NCBI RefSeq assembly: GCF_020042665.1 | Contig: NZ_CP083376.1 | Coordinates: forward strand, 966,001-1,030,000 | From: Pseudoxanthomonas sp. X-1 | GTDB lineage: Bacteria > Pseudomonadota > Gammaproteobacteria > Xanthomonadales > Xanthomonadaceae | Length of the DNA stretch: 64,000 nt | Reading direction: 5' to 3' | Shown here: one piece after another, positions 17,683 through 25,469 of the stretch | How positions within the stretch are numbered: position 1 is the first letter of the stretch | Layout: every line of letters starts with the position of its first letter | The notes under the pieces: model-generated | The model's input: only the letters and a program-made list of their open reading frames with translations | Told to the model about the DNA's origin: nothing | Database searches by the model: none | Translations under genes and position numbers: made by a program

Positions 17683-18428
17683 GGAGGCATCAATGGGAGC
17701 GTGAGCGCCGCGAGCAGCGCATCGATCGGTTGGAAGCGCAGGTCCAGCTCGGCCAGCAGCGCGCGCTGCATGTCCTGGGCGAAGGTCTGCAGCCAGGCAG
17801 GCATCGGCGCGGCATCGGCCGTGGGGTCGACGGTGGCCGGAGGAGGTTCGGCCTCGGCCGGGCGCAGGCGCAGGAAGTGCTGTTCCAGCAGGGCCGGGCC
17901 GGCGGCCAGCACGGTCTGCTCGCGCGGGCTCAGGGTCGATTCCATCACCGCGTCCACCTCGGCCAGCCGCGCCAGCGCCGCCGGGCCGTGGCCGAGCATG
18001 TCGCGCAGGCGGCCGCGCAGCAGGCCGGTGGTGGACAGCATGGCGCGCTGGTGGGCCAGGTAGCGCTGGCGGAACACGGCGAAGTCCACGGCCTGGTCCA
18101 GGCTCGCGCCTTCGCCGGCCGCCTTGTCCAGGCGCCGCTGGATGACCGCGGCCAGCTCGCGGTCCTCGCGGATCGCACTGGTCAGGGCCGCGCGCTGGGC
18201 GTGGCAGGCCTCGGCTTCGGCGGCGTCGAAGCCCGGGCCGTCGGCGGCCGGCGACGGCGCGCCGTCCAGCGCCCGCGACAGGGCGACCGCGCGGTTCCAG
18301 TCCACCCACTGCGCCAGCCGCTCGGGCAGCGCGGGCGGGGCCGCCGGCACGGCGACCTGGCCCAGCCGCGCGAGCAGGCGCACGAAGGCCGGGCCGGGGA
18401 CGGGCCCGTGTTGTCGGGGTTTGGCCAT
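17664..18428 (-). CDS. DUF3348 protein, first gene of the MotAB-like operon
   Basis: A 254-residue soluble, mostly helical protein that I recognise as DUF3348. Characteristic stretches are PGPAFVRLLARLGQVAVP near the N-terminus, LAQWVDWNRAVALSRALDG at about 40-58, and FAVFRQRYLAHQRAMLSTTG in the middle; the end (QDMQRALLAELDLRFQPIDALL) is also helical. No signal peptide, membrane segment or catalytic motif is visible, so it is probably cytoplasmic and could contact the DUF802 tail. Its last 19 bases overlap the start of DUF802 in another frame, which implies translational coupling. Function unknown. Confidence 0.75.
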   Translation of the reverse strand: MAKPRQHGPVPGPAFVRLLARLGQVAVPAAPPALPERLAQWVDWNRAVALSRALDGAPSPAADGPGFDAAEAEACHAQRAALTSAIREDRELAAVIQRRLDKAAGEGASLDQAVDFAVFRQRYLAHQRAMLSTTGLLRGRLRDMLGHGPAALARLAEVDAVMESTLSPREQTVLAAGPALLEQHFLRLRPAEAEPPPATVDPTADAAPMPAWLQTFAQDMQRALLAELDLRFQPIDALLAALTLPLMPPCQEPS

Positions 18429-18730
18429 GGACGGGCGCGCCGGGCGCACTGAAAAAGACGGCGATTTTACACGGGCGGCCCAGCCGGCCCGGACGGGCCG
18501 TTCCGGGGTGCCGGCACGCTGGGGGAGGCGCACCGAACAGGCTTCATCGCCGCACCGGCCCTTCCACGTCGTGCCGGACGCGCCAAGTGGCCCGTCCAGT
18601 GAGCACAGGGCGCGTCTGGCGGACGGGCGGAGCCCCGCGCGGGGCCTGCACGCCAACGCGATGACAGCTGTCACTGGAGGCGGTGCCGGCGCAAGCGCAC
18701 GATGGCGGCGTCCTTTCGGAGAACACACCC
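18429..18730. other. Intergenic region between the DUF3348 operon and a methyltransferase
   Basis: These 302 bases separate divergent genes and contain no convincing ORF. The only clear structure is a 12-base perfect palindrome at 18662-18673. The promoters of both units should lie here but no strong -10/-35 pair is visible. Confidence 0.55.
18662..18673. promoter_or_regulatory. Perfect palindrome TGACAGCTGTCA, possible operator
   Basis: A 12-base perfect dyad 57 bases upstream of the methyltransferase start. Its size and place suit a dimeric repressor or activator, but no regulator can be assigned and a chance palindrome is possible. Confidence 0.3.
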
Positions 18731-19843
18731 ATGTCCGCATCGCTTCGCGCCGGTCGCTACGGCATCGACGCGCCCTATGCCCCGCTCGGCATGCTGGCCG
18801 GCGCCTTGGCCTGCGCGGCCGTCGCGCTGTTCGTGGCACCGCAGTGGTGGCTGAGCGCGGTCATCCTGGTGCTCATGGCCGCCCTGTACCTGCACACCAC
18901 GCGGCGCGGCAAGTTCCTCGCCTGGCGCCGCCTGCTCGCGGCGCAACCGTGGCGCGGCGACGAGCGGGTGCTGGACCTGGGCTGCGGCCGCGGCATGGTG
19001 CTGCTGGAGGTCGCGCGCCACCTGCCGCAAGGGCGCGCGGTGGGCGTGGACATCTGGAGCAGCAAGGACCAGTCGGGCAACGCCATGGCGGCGGCGATGG
19101 CCAATGCCGCGGCCGAGGGCGTCGCCGCGCGCGTCGAACTGCACACGGCCGACATGCGCCACCTGCCGTTCGCCGACGCGAGTTTCGATGCGGTGGTGTC
19201 CAACGTGGCCCTCCACAACATCGCCACGCGCGAGGGGCGCGCACAGGCCATTGACGAGGCCTGGCGCGTGCTGCGCCCGGGCGGCGTGCTGCTGATCGCC
19301 GACATCAACAAGACCGGGGAGTACGTCGCCAGGCTCTCCACGCACGGCGTGACGGCCTCGCGCCGCAGCCTGGGCTGGCGCATGTGGTGGGGCGGTCCGT
19401 GGGTGCCGACGCACCTGGTCGAGGGACGCAAGCCCGTTCCCGGGCGTGTCTGGCTGAGCGTTCCCGCCGTGCGTCCGGCGCGCCTTGCGACGCCATGCGG
19501 TGAGGGCAGCGGCAGGTTTCGCCGGGGAAGCCTCTCGCCGCGACCGGCCCAAAGGGCGGCTCCCACGAATCGCCTCGCTTGCCCGGCTTGCGGTCCCGCT
19601 CAGTCGGAAGGTGTGGGGTCTGCCAGGGCGGGACGATGCGGATCCAGTCGCGTCACGAAGACCTGTTCCACACACCATTCGCCCTTGTACTCGTCTTCGC
19701 GCCGGTGCGAGGGCGTCATGCCCGCGCGCTGGAGCAGCGCCAGGCAGGGCAGGTTGCGCAGATCGCTGGCGGCCTGGATCTCCCTCAGCGACGGGATGCA
19801 GGCCAGTCGCGCCAGCAGCCCGCGGACACAGGCCGTGCCGTGA
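18731..19843 (+). CDS. Class I SAM-dependent methyltransferase with abnormal C-terminal extension
   Basis: A 370-residue reading frame whose first ~235 residues are a membrane-associated methyltransferase. Two hydrophobic segments (about 18-58) precede a Rossmann fold with motif I VLDLGCGRGM, motif II VGVDIWS, and the later motifs DMRHLPFADASFDAVVSNVALHN and LRPGGVLLIADI. The family normally ends soon after GGPWVPTHLVEGRKP (about base 19440). Here the frame runs on for some 130 Arg/Ser/Pro-rich residues, antisense to the next gene, which looks like non-coding sequence read through. A one-base shift near 19440 would give a TGA within a few codons, so a recent frameshift or sequencing error is likely. 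Substrate unknown. Confidence 0.75.
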   Translation: MSASLRAGRYGIDAPYAPLGMLAGALACAAVALFVAPQWWLSAVILVLMAALYLHTTRRGKFLAWRRLLAAQPWRGDERVLDLGCGRGMVLLEVARHLPQGRAVGVDIWSSKDQSGNAMAAAMANAAAEGVAARVELHTADMRHLPFADASFDAVVSNVALHNIATREGRAQAIDEAWRVLRPGGVLLIADINKTGEYVARLSTHGVTASRRSLGWRMWWGGPWVPTHLVEGRKPVPGRVWLSVPAVRPARLATPCGEGSGRFRRGSLSPRPAQRAAPTNRLACPACGPAQSEGVGSARAGRCGSSRVTKTCSTHHSPLYSSSRRCEGVMPARWSSARQGRLRRSLAAWISLSDGMQASRASSPRTQAVP

Positions 19844-20172
19844 CCCTGTCCCTGCGCGTCCGGCGTGATGCTCAGGCCGAACTCGATCTGCGTGGCATCG
19901 GCCGACAGCCAGAGACCGACGTCGCCGATCAGCACATCGTCCGCCGCGCGCGCGATCGCCAGCTGCCGCCAGCCGTCGGGCACCAGCGCGTCGTGTCCGG
20001 CCTGCTCGCGCAGGAACGCCTCGCACGCCGGCCGGTCCATCGGCGGCCAGCCCTGGAAGCGGGCCACGGCCGGATCGCGGCGGTAGGCGTGGAAGGCGTC
20101 CAGATCGTCCAGGCGCAGCGCGCGCAGGCGCAGGCCCGCGAAGGTGTGGGGAAACAGGTCGACGGTGTGCAT
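19600..20172 (-). CDS. GNAT acetyltransferase, RimJ/RimL type
   Basis: A 190-residue acetyltransferase with the RimL-like N-terminal strand LRLRALRLDDLDAFHAYRRDP, a core LIGDVGLWLS and the acetyl-CoA site ITPDAQGQGHGTACVRGLL, ending with NLPCLALLQRAGM. I chose the ATG at 20172. An alternative TTG at 20196 overlaps the stop of the upstream glutaminyl cyclase gene (TTGA) and would couple the two; the extra eight residues would add nothing recognisable. Its 3' half lies antisense to the read-through end of the methyltransferase frame. Acceptor unknown. Confidence 0.85.
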   Translation of the reverse strand: MHTVDLFPHTFAGLRLRALRLDDLDAFHAYRRDPAVARFQGWPPMDRPACEAFLREQAGHDALVPDGWRQLAIARAADDVLIGDVGLWLSADATQIEFGLSITPDAQGQGHGTACVRGLLARLACIPSLREIQAASDLRNLPCLALLQRAGMTPSHRREDEYKGEWCVEQVFVTRLDPHRPALADPTPSD

Positions 20173-20192
20173 GGTCTGTGGGTCTCGGGCGC

Positions 20193-20975
20193 TCAACGCG
20201 GCCCGGTCAGCTTGATCTCGAACAGCTTGGGCCAGCGCTTGCCGGTGACGAAGATGCGGTCGCCCTGCGCGTCGTAGGCGATGCCGTTGGGCACATCATC
20301 GTTCGGGTCGGCCAGCTTGCGGTAATCGAACAGGCCCTTGAGGTCGACCCAGCCCACCACCGCGCCGGTGGCCGGGTCGATGCGCGCGATGCGGTCGGTC
20401 ATCCAGACGTTGGCCCACAGCTCGCCCTTGATCCATTCCAGCTCGTTGACGCGCTGCAGGGGCGTGCCATCCACGGTGACGGTGATGCTGCCGGTCTGCT
20501 GCAGCGTGTCCGGATCGAGCACGCGGATGACCGGCGTGCCGTCGCTCATGTACAGATGCGTGTCGTCACGTGTCAGCGCCCAGCCCTCACCGGGGTAACG
20601 GAAGCTGCCGATGAGGTCGAACGTCGCCAGGTCGCGGATCGCGCCCACGCCGCTGCGCCAGGTCAGCTGCAGCAGCTTGCCGTCGTGCGCGACGATGCCC
20701 TCGCCGAAGTACTGCGGCGGCAGCGCCGCCTCCTGCAGCACCTTGCCGGTGGCCAGCTCCACCTTGCGCACCACCGACTGGCCCAGCTCGCCGGTGCTCT
20801 CGTACAGCACGCCATCCAGGTAGAACAGCCCCTCGGTGAAGGCCTGCGTGTCATGCGGATACGTCTTGACCGCCTTGACGCCCTGGACCGGCACGCGCGC
20901 GCAGGCGGGCAGGATGAAGAGCGCCAGCAGCAGCACGAAAGCCGGGCGCAGGGTGGAGGCGGACATGAGCTGCAT
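20193..20975 (-). CDS. Glutaminyl-peptide cyclotransferase (plant/bacterial type)
   Basis: A 260-residue secreted or lipid-anchored enzyme that converts N-terminal Gln to pyroglutamate. The N-terminus has a signal sequence ending FILPACA, with Cys25 as a possible lipobox. The mature part is the five-bladed beta-propeller of type II glutaminyl cyclases, with conserved YPHDTQAFTEGLFY and LYESTGELGQSVVR and repeated blades containing GEGWALTRD, LNELEWIKGELWANVW-like and NDVPNGIAYD segments. A Xanthomonas campestris homologue has a known structure. An ATG three codons downstream (20966) is an alternative start. It is upstream of, and overlaps or nearly abuts, the acetyltransferase gene. Confidence 0.92.
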   Translation of the reverse strand: MQLMSASTLRPAFVLLLALFILPACARVPVQGVKAVKTYPHDTQAFTEGLFYLDGVLYESTGELGQSVVRKVELATGKVLQEAALPPQYFGEGIVAHDGKLLQLTWRSGVGAIRDLATFDLIGSFRYPGEGWALTRDDTHLYMSDGTPVIRVLDPDTLQQTGSITVTVDGTPLQRVNELEWIKGELWANVWMTDRIARIDPATGAVVGWVDLKGLFDYRKLADPNDDVPNGIAYDAQGDRIFVTGKRWPKLFEIKLTGPR

Positions 20976-21083
20976 CGGAGCGACGGTCGAGAAGCGAGGC
21001 CGCAGCTTAGCCCAGCGTGGGCGGTTGCCGTGCGCTTTCAGCGCGCCCGGACCGAGCGCGCCAGCCGCAAGGCGCGCGCGTCG

Positions 21084-22298
21084 CTACCGCGCCGTATCCG
21101 GGCCCTTCAGCGCCTGGGCCTGGGCGAACAGCAGCTTGAGGATGGCCACATACGCCTTCTCGGTGTCCGGCCCGGCCGTGTTGGTGAAGAACACGATCCC
21201 CGTCCGCAGGTCGGGCGTGGCCAGCATTTCGGTCTTCAGGCCCGGATCGCTGCCGCCGTGGCCGACGTACTTGGTGTTGAACTTGGTCTGCCAGAACAGG
21301 CCGGAGTTCTTTTCGGCGATATCGACGTTGGCCGGCTTGTGCGCGGCCGTGAACTGCAGGCGCAGCATGTCCTCCACCGACGACTCCTTCAGGATGCGCA
21401 CCCCGTTGGCCTGGCCGCCGTCAAGCAGGGCGATGAAGAACTTGGACAGGTCGTCGACCGAGGTGCGCAGGCCGCCATCGGGCCAGGTCGTGCCGGTGTA
21501 GGGCTGCAGCGCGACGGCGATGCCGTCCTGCGACAGATACAGCGTGGCGCCCTGTTTGAGATCGCTCGGCTCGAGTCGCCAGTGGGTGCTGGCCATGCCG
21601 AGCGGGCGGAAGATGCGGTCCTCGGTATAGCGATCCAGCGGCTGGCCGGTGGTGCGCTCGATGATGTAACCGGCCAGTCCGGCGCCGATGTTGGAGTAGT
21701 CGCGTTCGGCGCCGGGCGCGGAGGCGTTGTAGTTCTCCGGACTGTAGTCGGCGCCGCCCGGCACGAAGTAGCCGCGCAGGAAATCGCCCAGCGGCTGCGG
21801 CGCATTGCGGCCGAAGTGGTAGCTCGCGGCATACACGTCCCAGCGATCGGTGATGCTGGAGGTGTGCGTGGCGATCTGGCGCAGCGTGATCGGGGTATCG
21901 GGGTGGCGCGGGTTGCGCACCTGGAACGGCAGGTAGCCATCGATGTCCGTGTCGACGCTGAGCTTGCCTTCCTCCTGCGCGCGCATCATCGCCGCGCCCA
22001 CGACGGTCTTGCTGATGGACGCGATGTTCATGACGGTCGCGGTGGTGAACGGACGTCCGCTCTCGCGGTCGGCCAGCCCGTACGCGCCGCGCCAGGCCAC
22101 CTTGCCGTCCACGATGACCGCGGCCCCCGCGCCGACCAGCCCGCCCTCGCGCATCTGCTGCTCGATCGCCGCATCGATCGAGGTCGCCGCAGCGGCAGGT
22201 TCGGCGCTTGGCTCGGCGGCGCGCGCTTCGGCCAGAACCAGTGGGCCGCCAGCGAGCGACATGGCCAGCAGCGTGAGCAGCGTCGTACGAAGGTGCAT
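21084..22298 (-). CDS. Serine hydrolase, class C beta-lactamase/PBP fold
   Basis: A 404-residue exported protein. ATG 22298 follows a strong ribosome site (GGGAGG) and gives a signal peptide LLTLLAMSLAGGPLVLAEARAAE. The fold is that of class C beta-lactamases and low-molecular-weight penicillin-binding proteins: SxxK as Ser94-I-S-Lys97, the YxN motif as RDYSNIGAG, and a C-terminal HGGSDPG in place of KTG. The family includes esterases, D-aminopeptidases and lactamases, so the substrate cannot be named and beta-lactam resistance should not be assumed. It stands alone between the glutaminyl cyclase and the ScfR-type regulator. Confidence 0.85.
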   Translation of the reverse strand: MHLRTTLLTLLAMSLAGGPLVLAEARAAEPSAEPAAAATSIDAAIEQQMREGGLVGAGAAVIVDGKVAWRGAYGLADRESGRPFTTATVMNIASISKTVVGAAMMRAQEEGKLSVDTDIDGYLPFQVRNPRHPDTPITLRQIATHTSSITDRWDVYAASYHFGRNAPQPLGDFLRGYFVPGGADYSPENYNASAPGAERDYSNIGAGLAGYIIERTTGQPLDRYTEDRIFRPLGMASTHWRLEPSDLKQGATLYLSQDGIAVALQPYTGTTWPDGGLRTSVDDLSKFFIALLDGGQANGVRILKESSVEDMLRLQFTAAHKPANVDIAEKNSGLFWQTKFNTKYVGHGGSDPGLKTEMLATPDLRTGIVFFTNTAGPDTEKAYVAILKLLFAQAQALKGPDTAR

Positions 22299-22440
22299 GC
22301 GAAACCTCCCTGTTGGAACGTCCAGCGTCTCAGTCGCGGCATCGCCGCCGCGTCTGCCGGAAGTCACTTGCGCGGGCATGCTGGCCGACCGGTCATCGGT
22401 GCGCTGCCCGTCCCACCACGGCGCGCCCGGCAGCCAACCT

Positions 22441-23817
22441 TCAGCGCGCCACCGCGCCCAGCTGCGGCAGCGCGGGGAAGGCGCGCTGCAGGCAGTCGCT
22501 CCATTCGCAGGTGCGGCAGCCCGGGCCGATGGGCACGGCCGATTCGGGGCGGATGTCGATGCCGCGCGCGTAGACCAGGCGCTCGGCGTGGCGCAGGTCG
22601 CAGCCCACGGTGACGGCGAAGGTCTTGCGCGGCTGGCTGTAGCCGACCGGGCCGGTGCTGACCTGCCGCGCGAGCCAGAAGTGGCGGCGGCCGTCGGGCA
22701 GGCGGGTGACCTGGGTCAGCACGCGCCCGGGCTGGTTGAAGGCCTCGTACACGATCCACAGCGGGCAGGAGCCGCCGACCTGGGAGAAGTGGAAGTCGGT
22801 GGACGAATGACGCTTGGACACGTTGCCGGCGCGGTCCACGCGCATGAAGAAGATCGGCAGGCCCAGCGCGCCCTCGCGCTGCAGCGTGGACAGGCGATGG
22901 CACACCGCCTCGAAGCCGACGCCGAAGCGGTGCGCCAGCCATTCGATGTCGTAGCGGCTCTGCTCGGCGCTGCGCAGGAATTCGCCGTAGGGCATCACCA
23001 GCGCGCCGGCGAAGTAGTTGGACAGGCCGATGCGCGCCAGCGCCACGCGCTCGGCGTCGTCGAAACCGGCGCGCGCGGTCAGCGCGGCGATCAGGCCCGG
23101 GTGTTCCAGCAGCACCAGTTCGGCGGCCATCTGGAACGCCTGCTGCCCCGGGCGCAGGTAGTCGGGCAGGTGCAGCACGCGCGCGACGGTGTCCAGGCGG
23201 CGCTTGGCCTGGCCGCCGCCGTGCACCTCGACCAGCACGCCGTGGCGGTCGGCCAGGCGCTGGCGCAGGCGCGGCCCGGTGTGGCCGGGCGCCAGGCCGA
23301 GCTCGTCGAACAGGCGCTCGGCCAGCGTGTCCAGCTCGGGGATGTGGTTGCGCAGGCGGTTGAAATAGTCGCGCACCTGGTCGCCCGGCGGCAGCAGCGC
23401 CGGCGCGCCGGCGCTCGGGTCGCCGACCTGCAGTTCCAGGGCCGCGGCGCGCTCGCGCAGGGCGCGGTGCTCGCGATGCAGGTCCAGCAGCGCATGGGCG
23501 ACCTGCGGCAGGTTGCCGGCCAGCGCGCGCAGCTCGGCCGTGGTCACGCCGGGCCGGTCCAGCGCGGCCAGGGTCTCGTGCAGCGGGTCGACCAGCGCGG
23601 CCGGATCGTCGGCGTCGAACAGGCCGGCGGTGTCCTCCAGGACCTGGCGCAGGCGCTGCTGCACGGCCGGGGTCAGCGGTCGCTTATTGCGCTCGATCTG
23701 GTTGAGGTAGCTGGGCGACAGGCCCAGCGCCTGGGCCAGCTGGGCCTGGGACAGGCCGTGGCGCTGGCGCAGGCGCTGCAGGCGCAGGCCGAGTTCGAGG
23801 CGGCGATGGGGGCTCAT
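22441..23817 (-). CDS. ScfR/RamB-type short-chain acyl-CoA metabolism regulator
   Basis: A 458-residue transcription factor. An XRE-type helix-turn-helix lies at about 10-65 (LRQRHGLSQAQLAQALGLSPSYLNQIERNKRPLT). The centre is an ImmA/IrrE-like region (DTLAERLFDELGL... QMAAELVLLEHP ... ARIGLSNYFAGALVMPYGEFL), here without an obvious HExxH zinc motif. The DUF2083-type C-terminus ends with Cys residues (CDLRH, CRTCEWSDC) that could bind a metal. This architecture is that of RamB/PrpR-like regulators of acetate, propionate and branched-chain acyl-CoA use. It is divergent from the valine operon 124 bases away, and two matching repeats lie between them, so it probably controls that operon and itself. 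Confidence 0.88.
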   Translation of the reverse strand: MSPHRRLELGLRLQRLRQRHGLSQAQLAQALGLSPSYLNQIERNKRPLTPAVQQRLRQVLEDTAGLFDADDPAALVDPLHETLAALDRPGVTTAELRALAGNLPQVAHALLDLHREHRALRERAAALELQVGDPSAGAPALLPPGDQVRDYFNRLRNHIPELDTLAERLFDELGLAPGHTGPRLRQRLADRHGVLVEVHGGGQAKRRLDTVARVLHLPDYLRPGQQAFQMAAELVLLEHPGLIAALTARAGFDDAERVALARIGLSNYFAGALVMPYGEFLRSAEQSRYDIEWLAHRFGVGFEAVCHRLSTLQREGALGLPIFFMRVDRAGNVSKRHSSTDFHFSQVGGSCPLWIVYEAFNQPGRVLTQVTRLPDGRRHFWLARQVSTGPVGYSQPRKTFAVTVGCDLRHAERLVYARGIDIRPESAVPIGPGCRTCEWSDCLQRAFPALPQLGAVAR

Positions 23818-23818
23818 C

Positions 23819-23908
23819 TTCGCAATCTTCGCAGAAATCCGGCATTCCGTTGGCCGGATTAAGCAGATTTGCGGCTGAAATCGGCCCCGATCTTGCGAAA
23901 GATGCGAA
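23819..23908. promoter_or_regulatory. Two TGCGAA-N3-TGCGAA repeats, likely operators of the ScfR-type regulator
   Basis: On the minus strand, 23833-23819 reads TGCGAA-GAT-TGCGAA. On the plus strand, 23894-23908 reads TGCGAA-AGA-TGCGAA. The two copies face opposite ways, one directly upstream of the regulator start and one 34 bases before mmsA. A half-match (TTTGCGG) lies between at about 23868. The pattern resembles the TTTGCAAA-like tandem sites described for RamB-family regulators. Assignment to the adjacent regulator is inference from position. Confidence 0.65.
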
Positions 23909-23941
23909 TCCCGTCATTCGCCATCGCCCCAAGGGCCGCCC

Positions 23942-25447
23942 ATGAACGCTGAACTGCCGCGCGTGTCTCTGCTGATCGACGGTGCCTTTGTCGAATCGCG
24001 CACCTCCACCTGGAAGGACATCGTCAACCCGGCCACGCAGGAGGTGCTGGGGCAGGTGCCCTTCGCCACCGTGGACGAGGTGGACCGCGCCGTGGCCGCG
24101 GCCAAGGAGGCGTTCAAGACCTGGCGCAAGACGCCCATCGGCACCCGCGCCCGCATCTTCCTCAAGTACCAGCAGCTGATCCGCGAGCACATGGGCGAGC
24201 TGGCGGCGATCCTCACCGCCGAACAGGGCAAGACCCTGCCCGATGCCGAGGGCGACGTGTTCCGCGGCCTGGAGGTGGTCGAACACGCGGCGGCCATCGG
24301 CAACCTGCAGCTGGGCGAGCTGGCCAACAACGTGGCCAACGGCGTGGACACCTACACGCTCATGCAGCCGCTGGGCGTGTGCGCCGGCATCACCCCGTTC
24401 AACTTCCCGGCGATGATCCCGCTGTGGATGTTCCCGATGGCCATCGCCACCGGCAACACCTTCATCCTCAAGCCCTCCGAGCAGGACCCGATGGTGACCA
24501 TGCGCCTGGTCGAACTGGCGCTGGAGGCGGGCATCCCCAAGGGCGTGCTCAACGTCGTCCACGGCGGCGAGGACGTGGTCAACGCCATCTGCGACCACCC
24601 CGACATCAAGGCGGTGTCCTTCGTAGGCTCGACCAGGGTCGGCACGCATGTCTACAACCGCGCCTCGCTGGCCGGCAAGCGCGTGCAGTGCATGATGGGC
24701 GCGAAGAACCATGCCGTCGTCCTGCCCGATGCCAACAAGGAGCAGACGCTCAACGCGATGGCGGGCGCTGCGTTCGGCGCCGCCGGCCAGCGCTGCATGG
24801 CCGCCTCGACGATGGTGGTGGTCGGCGCGGCGCGCGACTGGATCCCCGACCTGGTCGAAAAGGCCAAGACGCTGAAGGTGGGTCCGGGCGACGCCAGCGG
24901 CGTGGACGTCGGCCCGCTGATCTCCACCGCCGCGTGCTCGCGCGTGGAGGCGTTGATCGAATCGGGCATCGCCCAGGGCGCCAAGCTCGAACTGGACGGC
25001 CGCAAGCCGCGGGTCGAGGGCCACGAGCAGGGCAACTTCGTCGGCCCGACCATCTTCTCCGGCGTCAAGCCGGGCATGCGCATCTACGACGAGGAGATCT
25101 TCGGGCCGGTGCTGGTGATCGTGGAGGTCGACACGCTCGATGAGGCCATCGCCTTCGTCAACGCCAACCCGAACGGCAACGGCACCGCGGTGTTCACCCA
25201 GTCCGGCGCGGCCGCGCGCAGGTTCCAGGAAGACATCGACGTGGGCCAGGTCGGCATCAACGTGCCGATCCCGGTGCCGGTGCCGCTGTTCTCCTTCACC
25301 GGCTCGCGCGCTTCCAAGCTCGGCGACCTGGGTCCGTACGGCAAGCAGGTGGTGCTGTTCTACACCCAGACCAAGACGGTGACCGCGCGCTGGTTCGACG
25401 ACGACACGCTCAGCCACGGCGTCAACACCACCATCAGTCTCAAGTGA
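23942..25447 (+). CDS. mmsA: Methylmalonate-semialdehyde dehydrogenase (CoA-acylating)
   Basis: A 501-residue NAD-dependent enzyme that converts methylmalonate semialdehyde to propionyl-CoA, the last step of valine breakdown. It is an aldehyde-dehydrogenase fold with [16 protein letters not shown], the cofactor loop [14 protein letters not shown], catalytic Cys285 in [11 protein letters not shown], and the MmsA-specific [15 protein letters not shown] in place of the general-base ELGGK motif of hydrolytic ALDHs, as expected for a CoA-dependent enzyme. Length is normal. It is the first gene of the five-gene valine operon, downstream of the two repeats that probably bind the divergent regulator. 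Confidence 0.96.
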   Translation: MNAELPRVSLLIDGAFVESRTSTWKDIVNPATQEVLGQVPFATVDEVDRAVAAAKEAFKTWRKTPIGTRARIFLKYQQLIREHMGELAAILTAEQGKTLPDAEGDVFRGLEVVEHAAAIGNLQLGELANNVANGVDTYTLMQPLGVCAGITPFNFPAMIPLWMFPMAIATGNTFILKPSEQDPMVTMRLVELALEAGIPKGVLNVVHGGEDVVNAICDHPDIKAVSFVGSTRVGTHVYNRASLAGKRVQCMMGAKNHAVVLPDANKEQTLNAMAGAAFGAAGQRCMAASTMVVVGAARDWIPDLVEKAKTLKVGPGDASGVDVGPLISTAACSRVEALIESGIAQGAKLELDGRKPRVEGHEQGNFVGPTIFSGVKPGMRIYDEEIFGPVLVIVEVDTLDEAIAFVNANPNGNGTAVFTQSGAAARRFQEDIDVGQVGINVPIPVPVPLFSFTGSRASKLGDLGPYGKQVVLFYTQTKTVTARWFDDDTLSHGVNTTISLK

Positions 25448-25469
25448 GCCTTCGCACAAGGGCGATGCC

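Noticed and set aside
13981..18428. A Zorya anti-phage defence system
   Set aside because: ZorA/ZorB-like architecture is present, but no ZorC, ZorD or ZorE gene lies nearby and the flanking DUF3348/DUF2894 genes do not belong to Zorya. The likeness is to the motor plan only.
21084..22298. Possible beta-lactamase resistance gene
   Set aside because: The fold is shared by many esterases and peptidases, the third motif is HGG not KTG, and no resistance context is present, so I call only a serine hydrolase.
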